Shown: piece after piece, positions 57,501 through 64,000 of the stretch
How positions within the stretch are numbered: position 1 is the first letter of the stretch
Layout of the letters: every line of letters starts with the position of its first letter
NCBI GenBank assembly: GCA_037043455.1
Contig: JAWPHD010001276.1
Coordinates: 62,001-126,000, forward strand
Source: Cyrtodaria siliqua
Taxonomy: Eukaryota > Mollusca > Bivalvia > Adapedonta > Hiatellidae
DNA length: 64,000 nucleotides
Reading direction: 5' to 3'
Translations under genes and position numbers: made by a program
Notes under the pieces: model-generated
The model's input: only the letters and a program-made list of their open reading frames with translations
Told to the model about the DNA's origin: nothing
Database searches by the model: none

Positions 57501-60500
57501 GGCCATATATGACGGACCATTTTTTTGTGGTAGAGGCAAACCACAACTATTTTTCCTGGGTAAAACCAGTACTGTATACCTCCCGCCATCCGTAAGAATC
57601 GACACTTTCTCACAAGTTGAGCTCCCAGTGGGATTCCAACTCGCAGCGGTGAAAGGCGAGAAGGTTTACAACGCAACATTGTTAACCCCTCAACCACAGA
57701 GGAGCTACCTTGTCGACCAACTTTGATGTGATGAACATATTCTATTTTATATTAATATTAATAATTATACAGTTATACCTGATTACCTGCTCACAGGTAG
57801 ATTGTATTGCCTTGTTGACTAACTTTGATGCAATGAACGTTCTCTCCGGATCCAGGAGACTGTGTGCGGGCAAGTTGACGAGAATATGAAACCCCTGGAC
57901 ACCCAGCAACTGTATAGACACAACGTCGTCATCCAGAGCTTGCGTGTATACAGCAATTAAGTGGTCCTTGTACGTGTGTAACATAGGATTTGGATCTGTA
58001 CGTGAATCACATAAACAATAATTATGTAAATGACTTTATACAAATAACATAATTATCAAATATTTTCTTGTTTGTTTGAATGGTGTTTTACGTCATTTAT
58101 GTTAGGCTATATATGACGGTCAATTTTATTTTTGTGGTAGCGACAGACCACCTCATTTTCCATGGGTAGAACCAGTCCTGTATACCGCCAGACATCCGTA
58201 GGCCATATATTACAGTCAAATTTGTTTTGTGGTAGCAGCAGACCACCCCATTTAATCCTTGGTAGAACCGATTCTTTATAACTCCCGACATTCGTAGGCC
58301 ATATATTTGTCAATTTTTTTTTTGTGGTAGCCGCAGAGCACCCCATTTTTCCTGGGTAGAACCACTCCTGTATACCTTCTGACATCTGTAGGCCATATAT
58401 ATCAACCTATACTTTTAATCGACACATATACATTAGCAGGGCTTCTAAAATTTCAAAATGCAAATCGGTCCAGGTTTTTTACTGCCGTGAGAATCACATT
58501 TTTTTCTTTTAAAAGACACCAAACCACCGTGCCCGTGCATGTATATGTTCCCCACCCACCACGCAATTTTATCAGTTTGTTTGCTAAGAGAACTCTTGTG
58601 TTTATTTTTCATACTATATGTGTTGGATTTAACTAACTTTCTCTCAATGTGTAAATTTTAATTGCTAAGATCATGTATTCGCATTTTAATGAACCATTTC
58701 CAATCACAATTCCACATAAAGATCTAAACCGGAAGTATCGTGTTTACCAGATGTAGCGTCGGATCTCTGGGAGTCAGTGCTCATTCGACGTTCTAGACAT
58801 TGTCAAAGTACTTTTTATTGAATATGACATTTAAACAATCTAGCCAATAGCAGTATTATTTGCGCTTAAATATATAAGATTCTATGTAAATTTCTGTACT
58901 ACCGTTTTCATCACTGTCTCCTAACATTATTTCCAATACTATTATAAAAATCATTAAAAAGGGTTCGCATCTAATGGAAGATAGTTAAAATGTAAAGTAA
59001 ATACCTTTAGACGAAATCATATTTCAAGTGAACACAAATAAATCCTTACTATTCCATTGTATGACATGTATGGAATGAAACAAACGCCTGCTGTCGTTCT
59101 ATGGCGCGGTGTGACGTAACCATGTGTCGGCTACATCAAGATCAAAGGAATTGCATCGGTGTTATGTAATGTACATGAAAATCCTTGAAAGTGACATGTT
59201 TATCTCAGTTGTTTTTTTCCAAAATTAAACATTGTTGTCGGATTTCGTAGTTAATATGGAGGAAATATATCAAATTAATGGATTAAAAGTTAAGCAAACG
59301 ATGATTAACCGGTATGGAAACTTTATGTTAATAACAAAAGCTATATATTTAGTTTATGGTGATGATACGTCTGTATTTTTTTTAACTTTTTTTTTTCTTT
59401 CCCATAACAAACAGCTAACGGTAAACGGCTAACTATATCATAGATATTACTGACGCAAACACATTTCGGTCTGGGCAATAAAAATCGGTCGAACGCGTAA
59501 TACGGCTCACTGATCACACATCAAAATCGTGCTAAGGAGCCAACAATAGACTCTTCCAAAAAGAAACCATCCCTACTACCGATAATGGTTTAGTCCAAAT
59601 TAACCTACTTTCGCACAGCGAGTGACAAACAGTCGTGTTATGGATCATAGGATATTGCCGCAAGGCATATTTTAAGATATCAGAAGGAGGGTAAAGGGCA
59701 ATTTTATGATTTTTAACGACCGATAGATAAAATATCTGAACCGATTTGGAAAGAGATTATGAAAAGAAAATCGGTCTTGAGAGACAGAATTCGGTCTGGA
59801 GACCGATAAACTGGCGATTTTAGAAGCCCTGTACATTAGTATATGACCTGATTTTTCTGCTTCTGTTTGTTTGTATTGTATTTTACGTCATTTTAAACAC
59901 GTTATATATGACAGTCGATTTTTTGTGGTGGAGGCAGACCACCCGCTTTTCCTGGGTAGAACCAGTACTGTACACCTCCCGCCATCCGTAAGAATCGACA
60001 CTTCCTGACTTGGGATTCGAACCCGCAGTGGTGAGAGTATATAACCTGAACAACACCTGGATAATGTTTTGATAAATGGTTTTGTAGTGTAATTTTGGCA
60101 TTATTTGGTGGGATAGTTTCATTATATTTATTGCCGTTGTCCTATTTTGAGGTTGGCAGCTCAGTGGATACGACACTGCGCTATGAAGCTGCACCATGCT
60201 CCGCATGGGTCCACTTGTACTCCTGCATCTTTCATGTCATCTCACCGAGGTTACTGCTGTCCCAATACAGGACATTCTGGGAGAAAGCTAATCTGACATG
60301 AGTTTATCCATGTGAAATAAGGAATCTCAAACTCCGGATCAGAATTGCAAATAGAAACTCAGAAGAGCCTCGACCCTGGTTGCAATTCTGACGCTTCAGT
60401 TGAGATTTCCCTCTCTCACCTGGATACTCATGATGATTCTTATATTCTCCAATTGGTTCAATTATCATCACATGATCTCTGATAGAATGTGAGTTGAACT

Positions 60501-62320
60501 TCTTTAAGGTCCATAGGAAATTGGCACTTTTGTTACTATTTTTAGCATGAAATTTACATGAACATGTTAACTGATAGCTGTGCAAATTTAAATTAACCAT
60601 GTGATCAGTGAGTGATTTTTTGGGTGTAATTTATTTTTAGGTTTTTAAGTAGTAGGTTTTGCAGTCCCCCACAAGCCATCACCTTCAATATCGTCAGTCG
60701 CCTACTACATATACAGTACACTAACCAGTTTGAAACACTTACTTTTCTGATCATAATGAAACTTGGCTGTACATTCCAGAAATCCATTCAGGACCAATAT
60801 CACATTGTGTCTAGGCGTGACCTATAATAATAATAAATATTAAAAACATGGATGTAATTTTACATGTAAATGAAACATAAATGTGTTATCACCACATGCT
60901 CTAAGTTACTATACCCGGTCATTAAAATAAATAGTTATTTATTTTAAATGTTTATATGTAATACGTATATTCAGTCAATACATGTGTTAAATCCATTCCA
61001 TTTACAAACAAACCAGTTAGAGATGTAATATGTTACCGAACAAACTGTCACAGCATTTATTGCAATATCTTCAGGACAAAAAAACAAACTCTTGTTATCA
61101 TGAAAGGTTTCGTCAGTAGTTTCTCACCTGTTTCTGTTTGTTGTGGGTTTCTATCAACAGAGGCACCGTAGTTTTCACAATCTGTGAGCACGCCCTATCT
61201 GACCCGAGGGCCGCAGCCTGCAGCAGACGTCCACTGGACAACATCAACATCAGCTCGGGCTGTAACAGGTGGTTTTTACACTCTGGTGGACAAATTATTT
61301 GTGGATTAAATTATTAATAAGAATAACGGACAGTGCCTTTTCAAAGATCATTCTTTTAAATACATGACTTTTCAATTTTTCAATACCTTCCTGTTCTTTT
61401 TTTTTTTATGGAATAATAAAATATTTTAATTCATCATACACTGTTTGAACCCAAATCGCAAATCAAAAGTCAAGAACTTAGAGATAGTTCAACACATATG
61501 TGATTATAACTAGTGATGGGCAATCGGTTGAAATTTACAATCGGTTGGATGTAACCGATCAATCATTGGTTTATAATATAATCGGTTTATAATAGCCAAT
61601 ATGAAGTATAACATGTGTATCAATGTATTAATCTGAGTTTGAGAGAGGCCTTGAGCTCTGAATAATTTCTGATTTAATAAGCATGTATTTTTTGCTGTCT
61701 TGTTTCTTAAGCCATTGTCATTTTATCAGCAAAATAGTATGTAACTGATCACAACTTTTGATGGAAACTAAATATCTTTTCAGTTTTATTTATCTAAAAT
61801 TCCAAAAGTTCATCATTATTACTTATACCTGTGAGAATTTCCTCCACAAAACTGTCCAAACTTTTCTTTGCATCGCTCTGAAATATTTTAAAATAGCAAA
61901 AGTTTTCTTTCTTTTTTTTGAAAGGTTGTGAATAATGATAAAATATATACATGATCTTACATGAGTGCCTGTGTAATATTGAATTTATTAAACGAGTTGG
62001 ATAAATTAAATGATGTGAAGCTGTGCCGAGCATCATATCAATTTTGCACAAATGTGAGATTCTATTTATCACGCTACTCCGAGCGGAACGAAAAAGACTG
62101 AACGATCATTTGACCTTCATTTGCATATTTCTTTCACTAGTGTAATATGATATATATATCATGACTTTACTACACTCCCATGCGGTAAGTTATGTGATAA
62201 CATTAGTTTTGTGGTTCAGGCTAGACATACCTGTGTGACACCTGATGACAGGGCCTTTACAAGGGCACGTAGAGCTGTAAGGGCAGCCTCCTCCAGGACT
62301 GTGTCTCCAGACAGAAATAC
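45326..62320 (-). CDS. MMS19: MMS19, CIA targeting-complex HEAT-repeat protein (C-terminal about 725 residues; 16 exons, 5' part outside window)
   Basis: MMS19 works with CIAO1 and CIAO2B to hand 4Fe-4S clusters to cytosolic and nuclear proteins such as XPD, other helicases and DNA polymerases. It is an elongated HEAT-repeat protein whose C-terminal repeats bind clients and partners. Sixteen minus-strand exons were found: 62231-62320, 61829-61877, 61128-61282, 60743-60821, 57779-57995, 57010-57107, 56151-56282, 55535-55766, 55058-55145, 53835-53897, 52995-53121, 52095-52258, 51194-51380, 48126-48208, 47011-47178 and 45326-45571. All introns are GT-AG and every phase joins correctly. Diagnostic stretches are AALAWITKALVLRNH, KLMYRQRFFIENLP, QVLIPELPK and PVLDDKKRLVRAEAV, matching the conserved MMS19 C-terminal domain. 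Human MMS19 has 1,030 residues, so about 300 N-terminal residues should lie to the right of 64 kb. Introns are packed with SINEs, MITEs and pearl-like elements. Oddities: a fourfold-repeated splice donor after exon 11 and an extended, repeat-derived C-terminal tail. Confidence 0.95.
45746..46054. mobile_element. MITE family E in the last MMS19 intron
   Basis: agggacacacggcaatc at the left and ttgacgtggtccct at the right, each flanked by TTAA (45742-45745 and 46055-46058). 309 bp, non-coding, same interior as the 49.1-kb copy. Confidence 0.8.
46502..46783. mobile_element. MITE family E with nested SINE A tail
   Basis: Left end aagaacacatggcagtctt and right end gattgccatgtgtccct, each flanked by TTAA. 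A SINE A 3' tail (46551-46640) sits inside, so the SINE arrived later. Confidence 0.75.
46551..46640 (+). repeat. SINE family A, 3' tail
   Basis: gtgcctccacaac, an A run, accgtcatatataacctt, acatgtgttgcaaatgacg and a CAAA tail. Confidence 0.8.
47011..47178 (-). CDS. MMS19: MMS19 exon 15
   Basis: 168 bp, phase 0 both ends. Encodes IYPLLIQSLLCDDVDLQLAT, then METLADLIHNAPKVIDQQ and LLKMTTYKPSM. Acceptor tgtgtttcag, donor gttagtacc. Confidence 0.93.
47222..47450. repeat. 26-bp minisatellite in an MMS19 intron
   Basis: About eight or nine copies of aaggaatgaccttgataacc plus taacaa, beginning about 45 bases upstream of exon 15 (minus strand). Confidence 0.92.
47451..47900. other. MMS19 intron, nothing recognised
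   Basis: AT-rich intron sequence without a supported repeat. Confidence 0.4.
47905..48112 (+). repeat. SINE family A, antisense to MMS19
   Basis: gcctctcaccgctgcgggtt, cgaatcccactgggagctcg, a diverged body and the tail acatgtgttaaaattgacg with gtaaaacaccattcaa. The A-box part of the head is missing. Confidence 0.85.
48126..48208 (-). CDS. MMS19: MMS19 exon 14
   Basis: 83 bp. Encodes TKKNHLIALSYLIHGLNKQV and LIPELPK. A SINE tail lies about 12 bases past its donor. Confidence 0.93.
48209..49090. other. MMS19 intron, weak pearl-like traces
   Basis: tggtcaaggtcattcatatt and tatgtgtgaagttccaacgc at 48.45-48.55 kb resemble the family C core. No clear ends. No exon recognised. Confidence 0.35.
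49095..49431. mobile_element. MITE family E, best copy
   Basis: agggacacatggcaatctt at the left and aattgctgtgtgtccct at the right are inverted repeats, each flanked by TTAA (49091-49094 and 49432-49435). 337 bp, non-coding. Confidence 0.85.
49462..51166 (+). mobile_element. Pearl-like element 5 (1.7 kb) in an MMS19 intron
   Basis: Left end aacaagaggcccaagaggg and gctctactggc, right end cttggccagtagagctaaaa. Six or seven core units of about 166 bp (landmarks caccatttgaacaaacttgg, aggaccataagcttat, gagaagaagattttt and ctatgtaaaact). Then comes a run of gacagacgacagacg and gacgacggacgacgg at 51.06-51.12 kb. It ends about 25 bases from the exon 13 donor. Confidence 0.8.
51194..51380 (-). CDS. 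MMS19: MMS19 exon 13
   Basis: 187 bp. Encodes LIELLSHEAVGREAARGFCI, then ANIKLMYRQRFFIENLPKIV and QGYQTASK. RQRFF is strongly conserved in MMS19. Donor gtttgttgaa. Confidence 0.95.
51381..51550. other. MMS19 intron, nothing recognised
   Basis: Intron between exons 12 and 13, no supported element in this part. Confidence 0.4.
51558..51845 (+). mobile_element. MITE family D, copy 4
   Basis: Uninterrupted over the site where copy 3 is split: accatttctaaacctacgga, gacgaggtataattataact, tacatattttgagaaccc, then cctgaacacctggaaagag. The right end is slightly degenerate. Confidence 0.75.
51945..52020 (-). repeat. tRNA-like element
   Basis: On the minus strand: cgtttagtggtatagcg (A-box-like), about 25 bases, then gtgggttcgatccccgcca (good B-box). 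The ends ctggcgggg and the start do not form a clear seven-base acceptor stem, so a SINE head or tRNA pseudogene is favoured. Confidence 0.45.
52095..52258 (-). CDS. MMS19: MMS19 exon 12
   Basis: 164 bp. Encodes AGLDAMLVTLKDQLESCL, then ARAQDVAALAWITKALVLRN and ends LATQYTDK. The WITKALVLR stretch is a hallmark of MMS19 C-terminal domains. Confidence 0.95.
52270..52840. other. MMS19 intron, nothing recognised
   Basis: AT-rich intron without a supported repeat or exon. Confidence 0.4.
52843..53021. repeat. 45-bp tandem repeat x4 spanning an exon/intron boundary
   Basis: Copies at 52843-52887, 52888-52932, 52933-52977 and 52978-53021. Each contains, on the minus strand, the last 27 or so coding bases of MMS19 exon 11 (ALINKHTQ), the donor cagg|gtaagtgt and about 16 intron bases. 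The copies differ by one or two bases each. Confidence 0.95.
52995..53121 (-). CDS. MMS19: MMS19 exon 11 (donor repeated downstream)
   Basis: 127 bp to the first donor. Encodes TEIPHQLEILNQLTSLVCQP through HVCKCLSALINKHTQ. Three more copies of the exon end plus donor follow at 45-bp steps, so ends at 52950, 52905 or 52860 would each insert a further 15 residues in frame. The first is chosen because the shorter form needs no inserted residues. Confidence 0.85.
53168..53514 (-). mobile_element. MITE family D, copy 5, both ends present
   Basis: Bounded by ttaaaggaactaatcaacc at the left and gggatagggactttaa at the right. 347 bp. Carries gtccaggtgtcatgtcatat, attatgagttgttaactctt and cgtcgtcagtaggtttagaa. 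Confidence 0.85.
53835..53897 (-). CDS. MMS19: MMS19 exon 10
   Basis: 63 bp, phase 0 both ends. Encodes ASCDTIYVCLLTPVICSGPP plus Gln. Acceptor ttttctgcag, donor gtgggttata. Confidence 0.88.
53898..54190. other. MMS19 intron, nothing recognised
   Basis: No exon or repeat recognised between exon 10 and the family F element. Confidence 0.4.
54196..54980 (+). mobile_element. Pearl-like family F element in an MMS19 intron
   Basis: Left end gtgttccacggaacacttg and gtgtcgcctgcc; right end gctaatcaggcgacacaaaa, giving the short inverted termini gtgtcgcctg/caggcgacac. About four or five core units of about 150 bp (ggggcataactctg, gttattggacat, gtgaagtttcatgaac and ggttgcaggttaaagtttta). A gacggacgacgacggacgac tract at 54.91-54.94 kb. 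Confidence 0.8.
55058..55145 (-). CDS. MMS19: MMS19 exon 9
   Basis: 88 bp. Encodes LSAEIQSMFIQSFLKATGEG and NPDQFSPLQ. Ends in phase 0 at cag|gtgatacac. Confidence 0.9.
55150..55530. other. MMS19 intron, nothing recognised
   Basis: Between exons 8 and 9. No supported repeat. Confidence 0.4.
55535..55766 (-). CDS. MMS19: MMS19 exon 8
   Basis: 232 bp. Encodes SVELYEAITACLARVAENCS, then ILCNVGVKSVHKLVV, and ends LSAFIRHIAINWQQ. Acceptor ttgttttcag, donor gtaagtggg. Confidence 0.93.
55810..56105 (+). repeat. Pearl-like fragment filling an MMS19 intron
   Basis: tgaccttgac-type words are diverged here: tttgacctttgaccaggg, tgagttatggctgagacatg and a gaacagacaaacaaatgaac to ggacagcgcaattaccgg end. 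It occupies most of the roughly 384-bp intron between exons 7 and 8. Confidence 0.55.
56151..56282 (-). CDS. MMS19: MMS19 exon 7
   Basis: 132 bp. Encodes PMLVDGGGTVSRPQLLEVLS and AITSGASTVQRVVDVLCDML. Acceptor gacttccag, donor gtatgatgag. Confidence 0.9.
56435..56979. mobile_element. Foldback MITE with inverted repeats over 100 bp, in an MMS19 intron
   Basis: The left arm (about 56435-56580) and right arm (about 56830-56979) share gagagttctgaaaaac, attatcaaaatcagatgata, aacaaagatatgaccatttg and gaaggtt in inverted orientation. Outer tips are ttaaagcgaatg and, reverse-complemented, ataaagggaatg. 545 bp, AT-rich, non-coding. Confidence 0.85.
57010..57107 (-). CDS. MMS19: MMS19 exon 6
   Basis: 98 bp. 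With the split Arg codon it encodes LACTGTLQYMLSTYTDSIQN and DVLPTIFSLLHN. Acceptor cgtttgcag, donor gtattata. Confidence 0.88.
57125..57455. other. MMS19 intron, nothing recognised
   Basis: No exon or repeat recognised upstream of the SINE. Confidence 0.4.
57456..57715 (-). repeat. SINE family A, full length
   Basis: On the minus strand: head with cctctgtggttgaggggt (A-box area) and the B-box region ctgcgagttggaatcccac, body, tggttttacccaggaaaa, the gtggtagaggcaa-like block and tail gtaaaacaccactcaaac. Same orientation as the host gene. Confidence 0.85.
57779..57995 (-). CDS. MMS19: MMS19 exon 5
   Basis: 217 bp. Encodes MLHTYKDHLIAVYTQALDDD and onward to SKLVNKAIQSTCEQVI. Two donors lie eight bases apart (cag|gtaatc and atcag|gtataac); only the downstream one keeps phase with exon 6, so it is chosen. 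Confidence 0.88.
58065..58395 (-). repeat. SINE family A tail with body triplicated
   Basis: One normal tail (tggtgttttacgtcatttat) is followed by three tandem copies of the body segment of about 100 bp. Each copy has aggccatatat or aggctatatat, ttgtggtagc, gcagaccacc, a gggtagaacca word and cctgtatacc. The tRNA head is absent. Confidence 0.85.
58437..59831. mobile_element. hAT-superfamily non-autonomous transposon
   Basis: Terminal inverted repeats of 15 bases, cagggcttctaaaat at 58437 and attttagaagccctg ending at 59831. Exact 8-bp duplications tacattag lie outside (58429-58436 and 59832-59839). The CAGG start and 8-bp duplication define hAT. 1,395 bp; no ORF resembling a hAT transposase. 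The right subterminal region repeats cggtctggagaccgat-like words. Confidence 0.9.
59863..60035 (-). repeat. SINE family A inside MITE D copy 6
   Basis: Minus strand: gggttcgaatcccaag B-box region, gtcgattcttacggatgg, cgggaggtgtacag, gggtggtctgcctccacc and tail. The A-box side is truncated. Confidence 0.8.
60150..60300 (+). repeat. Weak tRNA-like segment
   Basis: ggcagctcagtggatacga is A-box-like; catgggtccacttgtactcc is only a poor B-box. Possibly another SINE head. Confidence 0.25.
60321..60410. repeat. Small hairpin element
   Basis: ggaatctcaaactccggatc and agaattgcaa pair with ttgcaattctgacgcttcag and ttgagatttcc, a stem of about 30 bp with mismatches. Confidence 0.75.
60743..60821 (-). 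CDS. MMS19: MMS19 exon 4
   Basis: 79 bp, phase 0 in, one extra base out. Encodes VTPRHNVILVLNGFLECTAK and FHYDQK. Donor gtaagtgttt. The following intron is about 2.7 kb and repeat-filled. Confidence 0.9.
60830..61120. other. MMS19 intron, nothing recognised
   Basis: Between exons 3 and 4. AT-rich, no repeat recognised. Confidence 0.4.
61128..61282 (-). CDS. MMS19: MMS19 exon 3
   Basis: 155 bp. The split codon gives Glu, then CKNHLLQPELMLMLSSGRLL through IVKTTVPLLIETHNKQKQ. Helical HEAT-type pattern. Donor gtgagaaac. Confidence 0.92.
61300..61820. other. MMS19 intron with a possible hAT-like end
   Basis: At about 61511 tagtgatgggcaatcggttg resembles a hAT terminus and is followed by several cggtt words, but no matching right end was found. 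Confidence 0.35.
61829..61877 (-). CDS. MMS19: MMS19 exon 2
   Basis: 49 bp, enters in phase 0 and leaves after one base. Encodes SDAKKSLDSFVEEILT. Acceptor atatttcag, donor gtataagtaa. Confidence 0.88.
61885..62220. other. MMS19 intron, nothing recognised
   Basis: Between exons 1 and 2. No supported repeat. Confidence 0.4.
62231..62320 (-). CDS. MMS19: MMS19 exon 1 (in-window numbering)
   Basis: 90 bp, phase 0 at both ends. Encodes VFLSGDTVLEEAALTALRAL and VKALSSGVTQ. Acceptor gatgcag, donor gtatgtctag. It begins mid-protein, so earlier exons lie off the right edge. Confidence 0.9.
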
Positions 62321-62368
62321 CTGCATCGGGAGATAATAATGTTAGTCAATTTATAAAACTGTTTGGTC

Positions 62369-62536
62369 CAGGGCTTTCCCCTTGTTTTTGAGTTGCAGGG
62401 AAAGTTTTAAAAGTAGGTGGGTGAGTTATAGTTCTTACTTAGGTATTTGGTACTGCTAAAAGTAGTCGGTCAGCTATTATTAAAACCAAAGTAGGAGGGT
62501 AAATCACCAGCCTACCGGCTATAAAGGAAAGCCCTG
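62369..62536. mobile_element. hAT-like MITE, 168 bp
   Basis: cagggctttcc at the left and ggaaagccctg at the right are exact 11-base inverted repeats. TTGGT occurs on both outer sides but an exact 8-bp duplication is not visible. Confidence 0.65.
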
Positions 62537-62644
62537 TTGGTATGGAAAACTCATTGACTGTTACTGAACTAAGCAGGGGTGTGATTTAATCCTTTTACAA
62601 AACAGCTAGACAATGACCGAATGAATGACTGACTGACTGCAAAT

Positions 62645-62890
62645 GATTTGTTTGTATGGTGTTTTACGTCATTTTCAACAAATGTAAGGTTAAATATGAC
62701 GGTCAATTTTTTTTGTGGTGGAGGCAGACCAACCACTTTTCCTGTGTAGAACAACTACTGTACACCTCCCGCCATCCGTAAGAATCGACAATTCCTCACT
62801 TACAAGTTGAGCTCCCAGTGGGATTCAAACCCACGGCGGTGAGAGTCAAAAGTTTACAACGCAACATCGTTAACCATTCGGCCACGGAGA
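62645..62890 (-). repeat. SINE family A, full length
   Basis: Minus strand: ccgtggccgaatggttaacg head, ccgtgggtttgaatcccact B-box region, gagctcaacttgtaagtg, the cctccaccacaaaa block and tail gtaaaacaccatac. In the intron upstream of the first visible MMS19 exon. Confidence 0.88.
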
Positions 62891-62989
62891 ATGAATGGAA
62901 TGGATAACTTAAATTTTACAGCCCTTTAACACCTTAGGTCTTATCAGGTTTATGGGTAATGGTGATGTGCAAAAGAATGACAATAATGG

Positions 62990-63050
62990 TTTGATGGAAT
63001 GGTGTTTTACGTCTTTTTTAGCACATGTTAGGCCATATATGATGGCCAAC
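62990..63050 (-). repeat. SINE family A, tail only
   Basis: aatggtgttttacgtctttt and agcacatgttaggccatata only. Confidence 0.6.
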
Positions 63051-63545
63051 TGTTTATAAATATCATGTTCTTGATCCCCAAGTAAGGACATATTTCGAGC
63101 CTATTGTATTTGAGGGGCAGAGAATTTCTATAGGTAACTGTAAATCACTGTTAGCCATACAATTTCATGAGCATTCAATTTTTCTTCAGATTATGAGGCC
63201 CACCCAATAAAGCATTTGTGACCAGTACACATAATAACACATTAAAGAATGTTGTATATTTATTGTGTTGTGCTCTGATTTTTGGTCTAAAAACAATTAA
63301 GAAATACCAGATAAGTTTTGTATTCAAAAGCTAAATTATGAACATATATTTCTTCATTAAAGTAAATTACAAAGTGATGTTAAGCTATTCTTACCCTCAA
63401 TATAGCAATGCTATACAAATAAAAAACTAAAGCTGGCCTCAATTTATATATCTGAGTTGATCAGCCATGAAGCGTGCTGGCTGTAAATATGCAAGCTTCC
63501 CATGCTTTTTCAATGACCAAGTAGCGTTGGGAAATGTGTCCTTAA
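63051..63545. other. Intron or intergenic, nothing recognised
   Basis: No MMS19 exon could be recognised here. A missing N-terminal exon could be short and overlooked. Confidence 0.4.
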
Positions 63546-63547
63546 CA

Positions 63548-64000
63548 CAGGGTTCGACACTAACGCTAGCCCGAGGCTAGTCACTTTCGAGAAGGACTAG
63601 TAAAAACTCACAGTTGACAAGCCCGACGGGCTAGTTGTTTTTATTATTTAAATGTCGATTTTAAATGATCTTATATGATCCTGATGTCGAAAATTGCTAA
63701 ATCATTTAAATTTTTCGCTATTCAAACTCTTCAATATCGTAATGTAAAGTAGGGTATGATATAGATGAAAACAAGCCTCTGCGAATGTGCGAATGTATAG
63801 GTGTGTCAAATTACCACTGATTGGCCATTTTTTCTTTGATGGCGCAAAATGCTGAAAAATAACCCGCGTTTTATACATATCCCCACAATAAACACATACG
63901 TGTATATTAGCCATCGTGTAAGTGCCTATAGAGCCCTTTTCCCAGTTTTGGGGAAGGGGCCTTTTGCCTTTAATTGGTGAAAAAAATCCATAAACGGGGA
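63548..64000. mobile_element. Left end of a hAT-like element running to or past the window edge
   Basis: cagggttcgacactaacgct at 63548 has the CAGGG start typical of hAT, followed by two short inverted words (tagcccgaggcta and agcccgacgggct). No right end is visible before 64000. Confidence 0.4.

Larger units (their letters stand above)
58396..60125. mobile_element. MITE family D, copy 6, split by hAT and SINE insertions
   Basis: Recognisable family D blocks: ctatacttttaatcgaca (58404-58424), the tatacattag/tacattagtatatgacctg joint, then cctgaacaacacctggataa and gttttgtagtgtaattttgg (60046-60110). The hAT copy and a SINE A lie inside. Confidence 0.8.

Overview
This window is nuclear DNA from a spiralian animal, most likely a bivalve mollusc. 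The evidence is spliced GT-AG genes, AT-rich intergenic DNA, a very high load of small transposons, and above all the repeat types: pearl-like elements with tandem cores and ACGG tracts, tRNA-derived SINEs, mariner and hAT DNA transposons, and non-LTR retrotransposon tails. The species cannot be named from sequence alone. There is no sign of bacterial or organelle DNA.

Only two host genes can be supported. (1) On the minus strand, about 62.3 to 45.3 kb, sixteen exons encode roughly the C-terminal 725 residues of MMS19, the HEAT-repeat adaptor of the cytosolic iron-sulfur assembly targeting complex. Reading phases agree across all fifteen introns. The N-terminal exons should lie beyond the right edge. 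(2) At 28.0 to 28.7 kb, minus strand, a single-exon 221-residue protein resembles the beta-sandwich (Ig-like) modules of the kyphoscoliosis peptidase/hillarin family, without the transglutaminase-like domain.

Layout: 1-10.3 kb is repeat-rich intergenic DNA (family B repeat, 18/36-bp minisatellite, non-LTR tail, foldback hairpins, SINE fragments). 10.3-11.7 kb is a complete mariner with intact ends and a frameshifted DD34D transposase. 12-14.9 kb has a second non-LTR tail and SINEs. 15.6-25.4 kb is dominated by pearl-like elements with internal arrays of about 160 and about 330 bp. 25.97-27.46 kb is a foldback element with inverted repeats of about 280 bp. 28-45 kb holds the KY-like gene, SINEs, a 1.3-kb minisatellite and MITEs. 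45-62.3 kb is MMS19, whose introns are largely filled with repeats. 62.3-64 kb has SINEs, a hAT-like MITE and a hAT-like end.

The most interesting observations are: a 45-bp exon/intron junction in MMS19 tandemly repeated four times, giving four copies of the same splice donor; cleanly dated nested insertions (a TIR element with TAA duplications and a hAT element with 8-bp duplications, both inside members of one roughly 350-bp MITE family); the large unexplained foldback element at 26-27.5 kb; and the stand-alone KY-like Ig protein. No convincing new multi-gene system was found.
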